A stretch of 64,000 bases of DNA from Eulemur rufifrons (GCF_041146395.1 NC_090989.1:250098843-250162842), one strand, 5' to 3'; shown: positions 39,030 through 51,560, counted from the stretch's first letter. The notes: a model not told the origin generated them from the letters alone. Numbers and translations are program-made.

Positions 39030-39924
39030 TTGAGCTATTTGGCTATATTACATACTGCTACTATTTAAAGTTATGTCTTTAAAACAAATCAATAATATTG
39101 TTTTAATGATATATCAATCTTTTAAATTTTTTTTTATTTTTATTTCAGGACATTATGGGGGTAGAAACACTTTGGTTACATGTTATGACTCTGCCACACC
39201 CAAGCCATGATTTGAGGCAGGCCCCTTCCCCCCTACAATGCTCACTGCATTCATTATGAGTTTACCCACCCCCAAGCCCCCATCCCCCAATGAATATTAC
39301 TACTGTGTGAGCACCTTAGTGTTGATCAGTTAATGCCAATTTGATGGCAAGTACATGTGGTGCTTATTCTTCCATTATTGTGATACCTCACTTCAGAGGA
39401 TGGGCTCAAGCTCTACCCAGGAAAATATAAGAGATGCTAGATCACCATCATGTTTTGTAATTGAGTAGTATTCCATTGTATACATATACCATATTTTATT
39501 AATTCACTCATGGATTGACGAGCACTTGGGTTGTTTCCACATCCTTGCAATAGTGAATTGTGCTGCCATAAACATTCAAGTGCAGATGTCTTTATTATAG
39601 AATATCTTTTGTTCCTTTGGGGAGATGCCTAATAGTGCTAGTGCTGGATCAAATGGTGTTTCTATTTTTAGCTCTTTGAGGTATCTCCAAATTCTTTTCC
39701 ACAGAGGTTGTACTAATTTGCAGCCCCACCAGCAGTGTAAGAATGTTCCTATCTCTCCACATCCTCGCCAGCATTTGTTGTTTGGGGATTTTTTTGATAA
39801 AGGCCAATCTCATTGGAGTTAGGTGATACCTCATTGTGGTTTTGGTTTGCATTTCCCTAATGATTAGAGATGTTGAGCATTTTTTATATGCTTCCTGGCC
39901 ATTATTCTGTCTTCTTTTTTGAAA

Positions 39925-40135
39925 AGTTTCTGCATCTCTCTGGGATGCCTATGATTCTTATATTTGGCTTCTTTACATAATCCCACATTTCTTCTATGTT
40001 TTGGTCTTGTCTCTTGTTTCTGTGTTCTTTTTCTTCATCCAATTTGTTTAGCACATAGGCATTATCTTCAAGCTCTGAGATTCTTTCCTCTATATGATCC
40101 ACTCTGTTCTTGAGGCTTTACACTGTGTTTTTAAG
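39925..40135 (-). pseudogene. L1 ORF1 fragment (coiled-coil end)
   Basis: Reverse-strand translation reads 'ERISELEDNAYVLNKLDEEK' and continues to 'NIRIIGIPE', which is the end of the ORF1 coiled coil and the start of its RNA-recognition domain. The frame is then lost at the internal joint, so the RNA-binding and C-terminal domains are gone. ORF1 proteins coat L1 RNA in cytoplasmic particles; this one could not. The same peptide (SELEDNAYVLN) is seen at 62185-62220. Confidence 0.88.
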
Positions 40136-40339
40136 ATCCTTGAATGCCTCCTTCATTTCCAAGATTTCTGTTTGGTTTTTCCATAGTATTTCAATTTCTT
40201 TAGAGAATTTTTCATTCATTTCCTATATTGTTCTTGTAGTTTCTTTATTGGGTCTCTATTTTCTCTTCAATTCCATTGAGTTTTCTTACAATCCATATTT
40301 GGAATTCTTCCTCTGTCAGTTTAATCATATTGTGTAAGT

Positions 40340-42243
40340 TGGTATCTATTGATGGAGATCAAATGTTTTCTTTTGCGGGTGACTTTTATCTCTGATCTTT
40401 CATGTTTCCTGTGCTCTTTCACTGATTTCTTTCTCATCAGGCTACTTTGTTGGGAACTGGGGGTGGTGGGGATGGTGGGGATGGTTTATGGCTTTATCTC
40501 CAAGTTCCCAAAGGAGCATTCCTTGACAGTGCTGGGGACATGTGCTCTGGTCCTGTAATGCCTTAGAGGTGTTTTAGCCTGTTGGGTTATCTCTGACCTG
40601 TTGTCTTCACCTCTTGCCAAAAATAATTTGTGAGTTTGGACCCCTTGCTTAAGCTCCCAGGTGGTGAATCACTCTTGTGTGTGTGACTCTGCTGCCCTCC
40701 AGTAGTCTGGGATGGAAGGCACTGTGTTGAGCTGTGAGGTTACCCTCTCTGTTGTTGCTTGTAGTTTGCATGCAGGAGTCAATTATCAAGGTATTCCAAT
40801 GCCTTTGTGTTGGGCTCTAAACCCCAAAATGGGATATACAAGTGCCCCAATCTTTGAGAAATGTCTTGTCACTCCTAAGGGTAACTTGAGTCCTGTTGCC
40901 ACTTTAGGTGGGGTAATGGCAACAGGTACCTGCAAGTCTGAGAGCGTATACTTCTATGGTTGCTTGATCTGCTGGTACAGGAGAGCTGCTAGTATGTTAT
41001 TCAGGGCTTTTTCCCCACACTTGTGAGGCAGCTCCAGGTGGGGAGTGTCAATTGGAGCAATTGCTGAGAACTCTGGCGAAGTCTGCCCTGCCGGGGAGGG
41101 GAGGGGAGGCGGTGCCTGAGGCCCCCAGGTGTCTCAGCCCAGGAAGCAGCTTCTCTCGTTACTCCCCACCTCCAAGGGCGTGGCTTGCCCCAGCAGCCGT
41201 AGACAAGCGTTGGAGCTGGAGTAGTAAGGCCGCCTGAGGCCACCCCGAGTCCCAGCACAGAAAGCGGGGTTTTAATCACTGTGCTCCTCCAGAGGCGGGG
41301 CCTGTCCTGCCACACAAAAAGGCAAGCGGCCACGTTGGGGGAGGAATGTTACTCCCCTCTTCCAAGGGCAGGGGTGTTGCCTGAGATGTTGCCTGAGCTT
41401 GCCCTGCTGGGCTGGGGAAGGGGTGGTGCCCAGAACTGCAACGCGCCACAGCGTTTCTAGGCTATGGACCCCAAATATGGCAGCTGCCCACCCACAGAGA
41501 GCCAGCACTGGAGGCGACTGCCTCGGCGAGCAGCAGGTGCTGGGGTTGGCAGGCTGTCTCAACAAGCCGCCGGTTGTCCCCACTGCTTTTCTGACCCTCA
41601 GTCTCATGTCAATCCAGTAGAGGATCCTACACTCTCCATCCCACCCTGTGCCAGTTGAATCTTCGGCAGTTTCCAGGGGCAGAGCCTCCCTTTCGGTGTT
41701 CACTTCCCTTGTTCTGGTCCCAGTGACCACCAGAGGTGAGGTGCCCATCTCCAAACTCCCTCCTGTGGACCCGGAAAGTGTTCACTGAGACCAGTCCCTC
41801 CACCTCCCAGTGTGGACCCAGTACAGAGCACTGGAGAGTTCAAAATGTTTCCCGCTATTATCTCTTCACACAGCCTGTCAGCCCGTGCCACAACTTTGTA
41901 CTAACTTCAGGCGTTTCCCTGCCTGAGTGGATGTGGAGGTTGATGGAGGAAGAGTCATCCTCCTGTGGGTCAGATCACACTGCCTTGGCCAGGTGCTGGG
42001 CGTGGCCGTCCCACGCTCTATTCCCTATGGTGAATCTCACACTCTCCAGACTTTGTGGTCGATTCTCCAATTCACCTTTTTATTTTTTTTTCCAGTGCTG
42101 TTTGTCCCGCGCTGCTTCTCTGCAGATTCATGATGCTGTTCTTGTGGGATAGAGATCCACTTGTGTGTAGTTGTCCGTGTTCTTCACCTTCTACTCTGGG
42201 GGCAGAGAGCCAGGAAGTCACCACTGATCCTCCATTTTTCAGG
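40340..42243 (-). promoter_or_regulatory. L1 5' leader (5'UTR/promoter region), GC-rich
   Basis: By position (upstream of ORF1 and bounded by the target duplication) this is the leader of the L1. It is GC-rich between about 41040 and 41700, with many CpG dinucleotides for this window. L1 leaders carry an internal Pol II promoter. I cannot show that this copy is active. Six overlapping open frames here have no domain and are products of high GC. Confidence 0.55.
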
Positions 42244-42261
42244 TATCTCAATCTTTTAAAT

Positions 42262-42475
42262 ATTGAGCATTTATATACTCAGAATTATTCTGAGAAAATC
42301 AGGCTACATCTTATCCATTTTTCAATTCAAGAAACCAGTGCACAAAAAGGTTAAGTTACTTAATGGAGACACCACAAGTATTTAATAATGAAAGCATGAT
42401 ACGACACAGTCTCTTAACTCTGAACGTTCTCTTGACTCTCTTGCCTTTGCCCTAACACTACACCACCATTGATTT
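42262..42475 (-). repeat. MIR SINE, antisense
   Basis: 'acatcttatccatttttcaattcaagaaaccagtgcacaaaaaggttaagttacttaatgg' followed by 'cacagtctcttaactctgaacg' follows the antisense MIR order ('cccattttacagatgaggaaactgaggc...gttaagtaacttgccc'). Confidence 0.75.
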
Positions 42476-42729
42476 AATAAATGATGCAAAATTTATGTAA
42501 CAATGACAATATTTCCTTGACTCCTGAGTGCAGAAAATGGCAATTTTATTTTTCTAAATCATACCAGTATGGCTTGACTTATCATCATACAAGAGAGTAG
42601 TTAAAAATTGTATCTCAGTCATATTTTGGGAACCCTATTCTGGGGTCAAACATACATTTATTCTTATTGCTTTACTAAAACTTGTGCAGTTACTTATGGA
42701 TTTCAAAATATATAAATACTTTAGGGGAT
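42476..42729. other. unassigned AT-rich DNA
   Basis: Nothing recognised. Confidence 0.4.
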
Positions 42730-43215
42730 GGTGGTAAGTAACTACTGGTGATGACTCTCAACAAACCACATACTTCCTGGTATCCGTGCTCTTGTGTAGT
42801 CCCCACTCACATCGCCTCTGGCTGGCCCCATGACTTGCTTTAACCACTGAAGGTGACAGAAGTAACACTGAGCCAGTTCCAGACCTAATCTTTAAGGAAG
42901 CTTGGCAATTTCCACATTTGCACATTTTGGGAGCCCCAGAGTACAATGTAGGAAGTCCAGCTATCCTGCTAGAGTGACTATGTGGAAAGACCTTGTGGAT
43001 AAAGAGAGGTCCAGACTTCCAGGGTCCCAGCTGAGCCCACCCTTCCAATTGTTCACCCCGAAAGCACTAGCATACTAGTGATACCACCTTGAACATTGGC
43101 ACCTTGGTCATCAATCAGCTGCAACTCCATGAAAGACCCCAAAAGGAAGATCAGCAGAAGAACCTTCCAGTTAAGCTCAGGCAACCCACACAATTATGAT
43201 AAATTTGCTAACGTT
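42730..43215 (+). repeat. MaLR/ERVL-type LTR fragment (probable)
   Basis: 'aaggtgacagaagtaacactgagccagttcc', 'cttggcaatttccac', 'tatcctgctagagtgactatgtggaaagacc', 'agagaggtccagacttccagggtcccagctgagccc' and a following 'gtcatcaatcagctgcaactcc' match the middle of MLT1-type LTRs. Ends are not defined. Confidence 0.55.
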
Positions 43216-43443
43216 CTATTATTATGTCAACAGAAACCCAAAGAGTGGGTTAAAGAAATCTTGGCCACCATAGAAATTGCTCTCCAGAGAGTACCTAAGG
43301 GTCCGTGTTGCTGAAACAGAACTATACAGTGAGACTCGGAGGAGATCAAGCTGGCTCTGTGGTTCTGCTTCAGAACTCCATTCCAGGCCCATTTCTTACG
43401 ATTGTCAAGGTTATTCTTTGCATGACTCCAGGAAGCACCATTC
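43216..43443. other. unassigned DNA
   Basis: No recognised feature; two short overlapping frames without domains. Confidence 0.4.
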
Positions 43444-43690
43444 TTTTTTTTATTTCAAAATATTACAAGGGTACAAATGTTTTGTTATGCTTGAGTCAGG
43501 CTTATAAGTGCACCCATCACCCAGATGGTGTTCACTATACCCATTAGGTAGGTTTTTGCACATCACCTCCCTCTTCCTCCCCCCTGCTTGATTTCCACTG
43601 AGTTTTACTTCCCTCTGTGCACATGTGTGCTCATTGGTTAGTTCCAGTTTAATAGCGAGTACATGTGGTATTTGTTTTACCAGTTGGTAT
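43444..43690 (-). mobile_element. 5'-truncated strepsirrhine L1 3' end
   Basis: Starts with a T-run and 'atttcaaaatattacaagggtacaaatg', then 'tgcttgagtcaggcttataagtgcacccatcacccagatgg', 'ctccctcttcctcccccctgcttgatttcc', and stops near 'gcgagtacatgtggtatttg'. About 250 bases of 3'UTR in antisense. I see no clear target duplication. Confidence 0.85.
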
Positions 43691-44164
43691 GGGGTGAGGC
43701 CTGAGATTCCACAATTCTCAGAGAACAATATGGAAAACACAATAACTGGGGGTGGTACAAAAAAAGTGAAAAATACAGTGATTTTCTATCTTTGTTCTTT
43801 AGATAATCCACATTTAATCAAGGAGGAGGATATCTCCCTGATTCAGTATCTTACCTTAAGTCCCTAGCAGGGGCACATAAGAGGGGCATCTAATCCCAGC
43901 ATGAATGTCAAGGTAGACTTCCTAGAAACACTACTCTAAATTAAGATGGGGAAATTAACAGAATTTGCTAAATGAAGTATGGGAAAAAGCATATTTTCAG
44001 AGTCTACAGTATGTGAAAATTCCTGGAGCTGAAAGACATCATGTATTGCCAGAAAAAGAAAGAAATCTCAAAGGCTCCCCCAGGTTCCCCACCAAGAATG
44101 AGAGCATGGGATTGAATTCACCAGCTGCTCTCACTCCCTCAACATCACAGGGACTCTTACAATT
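43691..44164. other. unassigned DNA
   Basis: No repeat or gene identified. Confidence 0.4.
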
Positions 44165-44400
44165 ATGATACATATTTAGCCACTACTCTATGATGTGCAA
44201 GGCCCATTCATTCATTCATTGGAGAAACCTACCTTCACATCTGGTGTACACTAAGTAAAAATGGGCGTAGAACAGACATGATAGTCACTATTTTATAGAT
44301 GTTAAAAGTGGAAGAGATTATAAATTTGACCAAACGTGGCTAAGAAGTGGAGAGGGAAGATGCAGAACGCAGACCTCTGGATCCTAGTCCACCCCTCTTT
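44165..44400 (-). repeat. MIR SINE, antisense
   Basis: 'ctctatgatgtgcaaggcccattcattcattcattgg', 'tagtcactattttatagatgttaaaagtgg', 'ccaaacgtggctaagaagtggagagggaagatgcagaacgcagacctctggatcctagtcc' follows the antisense MIR order. It includes a short (TTCA)4 run at 44205-44220. Confidence 0.7.
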
Positions 44401-44476
44401 CTACCTCATCCCAAATCTTCCAACAATTGGTAGCCAAAAATGTCATTCATGGCTGTTTTTTGTTTTTTGTTTAGAG

Positions 44477-44520
44477 GGCCCTGCCCTCTAAAACTGAGAA
44501 GGAACCAGCCTTACCCCTGG
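44477..44520 (+). repeat. 44-bp direct repeat, copy 1
   Basis: 'ggccctgccctctaaaactg...acccctgg', nearly identical (43 of 44) to 45649-45692. The second copy lies within the retroviral-type internal sequence; this copy stands alone, next to T/G-rich 'ttttttgttttttg'. Confidence 0.9.
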
Positions 44521-44954
44521 GCAGCAAGTGGAGTGAGTGTAGGTCAATCTGAGAGTTTTGACCGTACTATTTTCCCCTATATGTATTCACTGGTTGTTTC
44601 CTGTTTCTTATTTCTTCAACTGCAATCTTCTCTAGAACAAACAACTATTAAATAGTTATTTTTTATATCTCTTATAGCCAAGATGATTCATTCAAAATTT
44701 TTAAACTATTCCTAGATTTTCTAGGAGAGTCTAGACTTGAAGGATTCTTTCCCTTGTCCTTATAAATACTAAAATATTTCAGAAATTCTAGTATATCATA
44801 ATTCAAACTATGTCTCCTAGACTGCCTCTCATTCCCAAAGTCATCTCCAAAAATCCTTTGTAAGATTTTGTTAAACTACTTTAATTGGACATATACCATC
44901 TAAACAAGTTTTTTTGTATACAATAGGTACTTAACAAATGCCTGTTGGTTAGAT

Positions 44955-45335
44955 TTTTATATTAGTCAACTTGGGCTGCCATAACAAAATTTTATAGAAT
45001 TTGTATCTTAAACAATAGAAATTTATTTTCTCATAGTTCTGTGGACTGGAAGTCTGAGATCAGAGTGCCAGCATGATTGGTGTTTGGTAAGGGCTCTCTT
45101 CTTGGTTTTCAGAGGGCCACCTTCTCACTGTGTTCTTACATAGCAGAAAGCAAGCCAGCAAGCTCTCTGGTGCTTCTTTTATATGGATATTAACCCCATC
45201 ATAAGGGCCCCACCCTCATGGCCTCATCTCACCTTAATTATCTCTCAAAGGTCCCATCTCCATATACATAATTCTGAAGTCCAAAGTCTCATTTAAATAT
45301 TAATATCATCTAAATCAGATATGGATGAGAATGGA
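44955..45335 (-). repeat. MaLR-type LTR, antisense
   Basis: 'attagtcaacttgggctgccataacaaaattttatag', 'cttaaacaatagaaatttattttctcatagttctgtggactggaagtctgagatcag', 'agagggccaccttctcactgtgttcttacatagc', 'gggccccaccctcatggcctcatctcaccttaattatctc', 'caaaggtcccatctccatatac'. This is the reverse of an MLT1/MST-type LTR running into internal sequence to the right. Confidence 0.8.
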
Positions 45336-45648
45336 GGTATGATTCATTCTCAGGCAAAATTCCTTTCCAGCTGTGAACCTGTGAAACCAGACAAGTTATG
45401 TGCTTCCAAATACAATGGTGGGGCAGACATAGGATAAACATTTCCATTCCAAAAGGAAAAATAGAAAAGAAGAAAGGGGTGATGGGTCCCAAGCAAGTCC
45501 AAAACCTAACGAGCTAAATTCCATTAGATCTTAAGTCTCAAGAATAACCCTCTTTGGTTTGATGCTCTGTGCAAAACAGGCCCACTGGTGCAGCAGCATC
45601 ACGCCTTAAGTTCTCTATATCAGCCCTACCCATGTGGCTCTCGGTGGT

Positions 45649-45692
45649 GGCCCTGCCCTCTAAAACTGAGAAGTAACCAGCCTTACCCCTGG
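45649..45692 (+). repeat. 44-bp direct repeat, copy 2
   Basis: Same orientation as 44477-44520, one mismatch ('aagg' versus 'aagt'). This copy is embedded in the internal sequence in which it seems native. Confidence 0.9.
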
Positions 45693-46269
45693 TCCTGTGA
45701 TGGGAGTGGAAGCCCAGGATGATCTATAATCCCCTTTGGTGTCATTCCTCCCCTTCCTTGAAAAATAGTTCACTTTTACAACTGAGTATCTCCTTGATCT
45801 AGTCCTAGAGAATCCAAGATGTCCAACAGCCTTCCTCCATTCTGTCCTGCCTGCTCTGTCTCTTTTAGTTCAAAACGGCAGTGTCTTTGCAAGTATAATC
45901 CTGTCTCTACTCCTGGCTTCTGCTGAGATGGCTGGTTATATCCATGAATGTTACCGTGATCTCTTTATCAAATGGTTGTTCAGCCACAACCTCAGTGTTC
46001 TCTTCAGAAAAGTTTCTCATTTTTTACAACATGAATATGCTCATAACTTTCAATCTACAAGTTCTGGTTCCTTTTTGCACAACAATTCTTCATCAAGTCG
46101 TTTCTTTCTTTCTTCATATTTTACTATAATCAGTTAAGAAGAACCAAGCTGCTCCTTCAACATTTTGCTTAGAAATCTCCTCAGCTAAGTATCCAATTTC
46201 ATCACTCACAAGCTCTAACTTATACAAAACACTAGAATAATAATTCAACCAAGTTTTCTTGCACTTTAT

Positions 46270-46311
46270 AGCAAGAATTATCTTTCCTCCAGCAAGAATT
46301 ATCTTTCCTCC
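46270..46311. repeat. 21-bp tandem duplication
   Basis: Two exact adjacent copies of 'agcaagaattatctttcct' + 'cc'. The unit occurs once in the remembered consensus of this internal sequence, so the second copy is local. Confidence 0.95.
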
Positions 46312-46370
46312 AGTTTCCAATAACACATAAGTTAATAAGTTCCCTCTTACTCAGCCTTTTATTCTATTTG

Positions 46371-46560
46371 GGTTTTCAAATAGAATTTTGCCCACACTGG
46401 GGAGGGCAATCTGCTTGCTCAGTGTACCGATTCAAATGTTAATCTCATCCAGAATCACCCTCATAGACACACCAGGAATAACGTTTACCCAAATGTCTGG
46501 GCACCTTGTGTCTCAGTCAAGTTGACACATAAAATTAACCATTGTGATTTCAAAAACAAT
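46371..46560 (-). repeat. ERVL-type LTR fragment, antisense
   Basis: 'gcccacactggggagggcaatctgcttgctcagtgtaccgattcaaatgttaatctcatccagaatcaccctcatagacacaccaggaataacg' and 'gcaccttgtgtctcagtcaagttgacacataaaattaacc' are the antisense of an LTR beginning 'ggttaattttatgtgtcaacttgac'. Confidence 0.75.
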
Positions 46561-46742
46561 TAAATATTGAATTTTAAATCCCATGTTTCTTAAGTTCACA
46601 ATTTCTCCCTCCTCTTTATTCTGCTATTCAATTTTTTAACAAGCTAACACTCTGATGTTTCTTTTCTTCCCTGGCTGCCACTCTGTCTGCCTTTCTCCCA
46701 GCCTCAGCTTCCTCCTAACTTTAGTTGATTTTTTTATTAGTG
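46561..46742. other. unassigned DNA
   Basis: Nothing recognised. Confidence 0.4.
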
Positions 46743-46790
46743 CCTCTCTCTCTCTCTCTCTCTCCCTCTCTCTGTCTCCCTCTCCCTTTA
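46743..46790. repeat. (CT)n microsatellite
   Basis: 'cctctctctctctctctctctctccctctctctgtctccctctccc'. Gives a Ser/Leu-repeat artefactual frame at 46655-46861. Confidence 0.95.
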
Positions 46791-48509
46791 TTGGAAAATA
46801 CAACCTCAGTACTCCATTTCTCCCAAGAATTAGTTTCCAAGAATCCTTCCATCAACTATGATATTATCTCCATAGGGAGATGTTAAGCTGTGCCCAAGGC
46901 TGTTGAATTCCATTTCTGTAAACAATGGTCCCAGAACAGTCACTAAACCCAGCAGTGCCAAGTGACCAATAATGATGAGCTGGAGATTTTAGCCTGTGTA
47001 AAACTGTAGGGTCTTCTCACAGCACTCATCTGCTCACCTCCCTTTTGAGAACAAGTAATGCATGCCTCCCAGCCTCTTCCTTCTGATAATGGGATTTCTG
47101 GCCTATGTCATCAAACTCAGTGCTGCCTGCAAAGCTGTAAGGTGCCAGAATCCTATATTCACAGGTGCCAGTACCCAGGAGAAATTATCAGTGCTGCTGG
47201 TAGTCAGGAGAGTTTGTTTTCACTTGTGTTATGAAGGAAAACATTCTGTTACTGCCACACCTCTGATAATGGCCACCTCACTGCTGGGGACTTACACAGA
47301 ACAGGGCTGGGATAAGAAACATGCAAGAGAAATTATTAAGCTGTGATTCTGGAAAGGTGTTCTGGGAAAGTCTAAATAGGTAATTCTTACCCCAGTGTGG
47401 GCAAGAATAAAAACATGCATTTTCATGAACAAAGGTCCAATACTCCTTTCTTGGTAAGTACAGCTACCAATACATAAGCTTAAATTCCTTTCAATTCAAA
47501 TTCTCTATTTTATTTCCCTTTTTATTGGAAAACTAGAGCCTGAATCAACTCTAGGATTTACCGTAAAACTGTCAATTGTTCACCCCACCAGCACAAAATG
47601 AGAAAACAGGCAAAAATGGGTGGAATGTGGAAGAGGGGAATGAAGGTCTAGACATTAAGACTAAGATGATAAACTGGCCACGAAGTCAGTTTATGTAACT
47701 GTAATGCAAGCTGTCAGCAGAAAGATGAGTGGGTGGTTTAGTTAAATCATGGCAGTCACTTTTATTGAATTCAACTTTTAACTTTCCCCTCAATGAGAAA
47801 GGTATAATAGGAATTGTTTACTAGTCTACAGCCCCGGTCTCTGGGAAGCTCCAATTCACCTACAGCTTCAGAAAGGTAAAAATGAGCTCTGAAGCAGTGA
47901 CTGGCCAGCTGGATTTAACTTATCTTTTCCTTGGGAGGAGTGCCACTTCGCCAGCTGGCTCTCCCGGGGGCAATGATGAACTATCACTAAGGAAGACATC
48001 AGGTAGAATCAAAAACACATTCAAACTAAAAGTTGTTAAAATGAAACTAAGTAGAAAAAGCAAAAAAGGGGGGGAGGTAATAATTTTTTAATTTTATCAT
48101 GTAAAGGGGAGGAGGATTAATTACCTGGTTTTTGTAAAGTGCCTTAAAGATAAATTGTGCTGCTAACTTGCCAAAATTCATTCTTATTATGCTTATTTTC
48201 TGTGTCCTGCCTAAATATTTCATGGTTACTTTGGGAAAGTAACTCTTGTCTAATCTATCATCCTTTTCTTGTTAGTAGATAATGTACAACAGCCTAATTT
48301 TTCCCCCGAACACATTATTTTAAAAAACACTTCCAAGATAATTTTCTATGAACCAAGCAATAATCCATAAATAGATCATTATGTTTTTGATCTTTCTTAT
48401 TAATGAGAATCACATAATATGGTAGGACCTAAATGTTGAAGCTCCTTCAAGGTAAAATAGGAGTTAATTTTTCTCCGCACTGTGGTAGTCATAATCCAAT
48501 TGGTCATTG
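46791..48509. other. unassigned DNA; candidate conserved AT-rich stretch 47690-48330
   Basis: About 1.7 kb without a nameable repeat. 47690-48330 lacks simple tracts apart from 'ggggggg' at 48069-48075 and contains closely spaced 'taattttttaattttatcatgtaaagg' and 'ggattaattacc' motifs of homeodomain-site type. Forward frames at 47062-47346 and 47882-48091 lack domains. Confidence 0.35.
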
Positions 48510-49949
<1,440 letters not shown>

Positions 49950-50130
49950 CAAAAGGGTGAAATGGTGTGCGGGTTAAGCCCTATAGCTTGCACACCAAGC
50001 TGAAATTGAATCTTGGCTCTGTCACATAAGAGGTGTGTGACCTTCAGCAAGTTAATCAACATTTCTGAGGTTTGGTTTGCTCACTTGCAAAATGAAGAAA
50101 TAGCATTATAAGGATTAAATGTCAGCTCTT
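49950..50130 (+). repeat. MIR SINE
   Basis: 'gtgtgcgggttaagccctatagcttgc', 'tgaaattgaatcttggctctgtcac', 'gtgtgtgaccttcagcaagttaatcaacatttctgaggtttgg', 'cacttgcaaaatgaagaaatagcattataaggattaaatg'. Sense MIR with all blocks. Confidence 0.85.
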
Positions 50131-50999
50131 ATCATATTCTTCATCTAAATATGCAGTCAATCATATTTTAATGTAGAAACAATGAATTTAATGTGAATGC
50201 AAAAACTGCTAACCTTTAAGAGTAACATTTATTCATACGATTATATATCACTGTATCTTTCAGTATCATAACCAAAATTTTAGTGACACCATCTTTGAGA
50301 ATCAAAACATGTGTCTGACTCACCTGTAGCCATTTTAGGTTATACATTTTTCTTTTTCAAAACCTGTGTTCATGATCTTAACTTTGTTGGCGATTTCAGA
50401 TTTGACAACAAAATCCCCTGGTACCCAGGACCGCTGTGTATAGTTGTACAGGTTATGCACTGACAGCTTTAGAAAATGTCATTCACATAGACCATAAGGG
50501 CATGTCTAAAAATACCACGTCTAAAAATACTAAATGAATGTGTATTGCTGGAAAATAAACCTACTCTTCATGAGAGCTACCACAAACTAGTAGAGATGGA
50601 TATTCAGCACTCGCAGAATCAACATCTGTATGGTACGTGACTTGGTTAGACCAACCTCACTTCACTTTGAAAATTTTGATTTATTCAACAATATAGGGCT
50701 GATTGATTTTTAATGAATAAAATGTTTGTAACCATAAATATAATTATTTTCGCACTGCTAAAAAAAGACAAGAAGAAAGATGCCTGGATTTTATTATGAC
50801 TTTTGAGAAACATTTGTTCTGTTGGATATTCTATTGTTGAATGACCAAAAAATAGTCCAAAGTAATTTTTAAGTTCCATCCTTGCTTTCTAAATTATACA
50901 TATCATTATTCAAAGCTCAGCTAGCCTGGAAGATATATTTTCTGCAAGGTAATTTTAGATGACTGTTCTTACAAAGCTATTTTCAAATACATTTAACTA
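50131..50999. other. unassigned AT-rich DNA with 15-bp tandem duplication
   Basis: 'catgtctaaaaatac' (50501-50515) is followed at once by 'cacgtctaaaaatac' (50516-50530). Otherwise nothing recognised. Confidence 0.4.
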
Positions 51000-51560
51000 T
51001 TAATAATCATAAAATGTTACATGCTCATTGCAAACAATTTTGGAGGGAAAAGTGAGCATAGAAAAATAAAACCATTAAAATCTCTCATACTATTATCACC
51101 CAGAGATAACATCTTTAAATATTTTGCTGTACTTATTCCCAGCTTTCTGCAAAGGATTTATGTATATATGTAATTTTTCCACAAATTCAAAATTATCCAA
51201 GTGTATACATATTTTTTAATTTTAACAATATCATTAACATTCTATGAAATACCTGTAAAACATCTTTTTTAATGACTGTATGTTAGTGTATTATTAGATA
51301 TTTGGGTTGCTTTTAATTTTTAACTATCATAAATAATGTGATAGATGTGTTTTACATAAATCTTTGATTATGTTTTTGATGATTTCTATAGGACAGATCT
51401 CTAGAATTGTCAAGGAGCCTGTTAAGGACTTTGTCACACATTGCCAGTTTCCCTCCGTAAAGTTCATACCAATATACATTCCCACCAGAACAGTATAAAA
51501 GCATTCATTTTTCTCACATCCTTGCCAATACTACTTTTTATAAATATTTCTATCATTCAG
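51000..51560 (-). repeat. Old L1 (L1ME/HAL1-like) 3' part, antisense
   Basis: 'ttacatgctcattgcaaacaatttt', 'tatcacccagagataacatctttaaatattttgctgtac', 'tatttgggttgcttttaatttttaactatcataaataatgtg', 'tcttgattatg..atttctataggacagatctctag', 'cattgccagtttccctccgtaaagttcataccaatatacattcccaccagaacag'. This is the antisense of an old L1 3' end. Confidence 0.75.

Larger units (their letters stand above)
39110..42261 (-). mobile_element. Internally deleted L1 keeping 3' end and 5'UTR, with target-site duplications
   Basis: Antisense L1 insertion (39128-42243, about 3.1 kb). Order along the + strand: 3'UTR ('atttcaggacattatgggggtag'); the last part of ORF2 ('gagtagtattccattgtatacatataccatattttatt', 'ccaccagcagtgtaagaatg', 'acctcattgtggttttggtttgcatttccctaatgatt'); an abrupt joint near 39905-39930; the first half of ORF1; then GC-rich leader sequence to 42243. 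Direct repeats 'tatatcaatcttttaaat' (39110-39127) and 'tatctcaatcttttaaat' (42244-42261) match 17/18. Most of ORF2 and the ORF1 C-terminus are missing. Confidence 0.82.
45336..46370 (-). repeat. Endogenous-retrovirus-type (MaLR-like) internal sequence, non-coding
   Basis: Directly adjoins the LTR on its 5' side in antisense. Phrases such as 'tatgattcattctcaggcaaaattcctttccagctgtgaacc', 'cttccaaatacaatggtggggcagacataggataaacatttccattcc', 'gtccaacagccttcctccattctgtcc', and 'gctaagtatccaatttcatcactcacaagctctaac' belong to a dispersed LTR-associated internal sequence that I remember but cannot name. No retroviral protein is readable in any frame. It holds the second copy of the 44-bp repeat (45649-45692) and a 21-bp tandem duplication (46270-46311). 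Confidence 0.65.

Noticed and set aside
41272..41754. 160-codon reverse frame and neighbouring frames in GC-rich DNA
   Set aside because: GC-rich DNA has few stops; the region is L1 leader sequence bounded by target duplications, and the translation shows no domain.
45336..46370. Coding retroviral remnant next to the LTR
   Set aside because: No gag, pol or env-like residues in any frame; the sequence reads as non-coding LTR-associated internal DNA.
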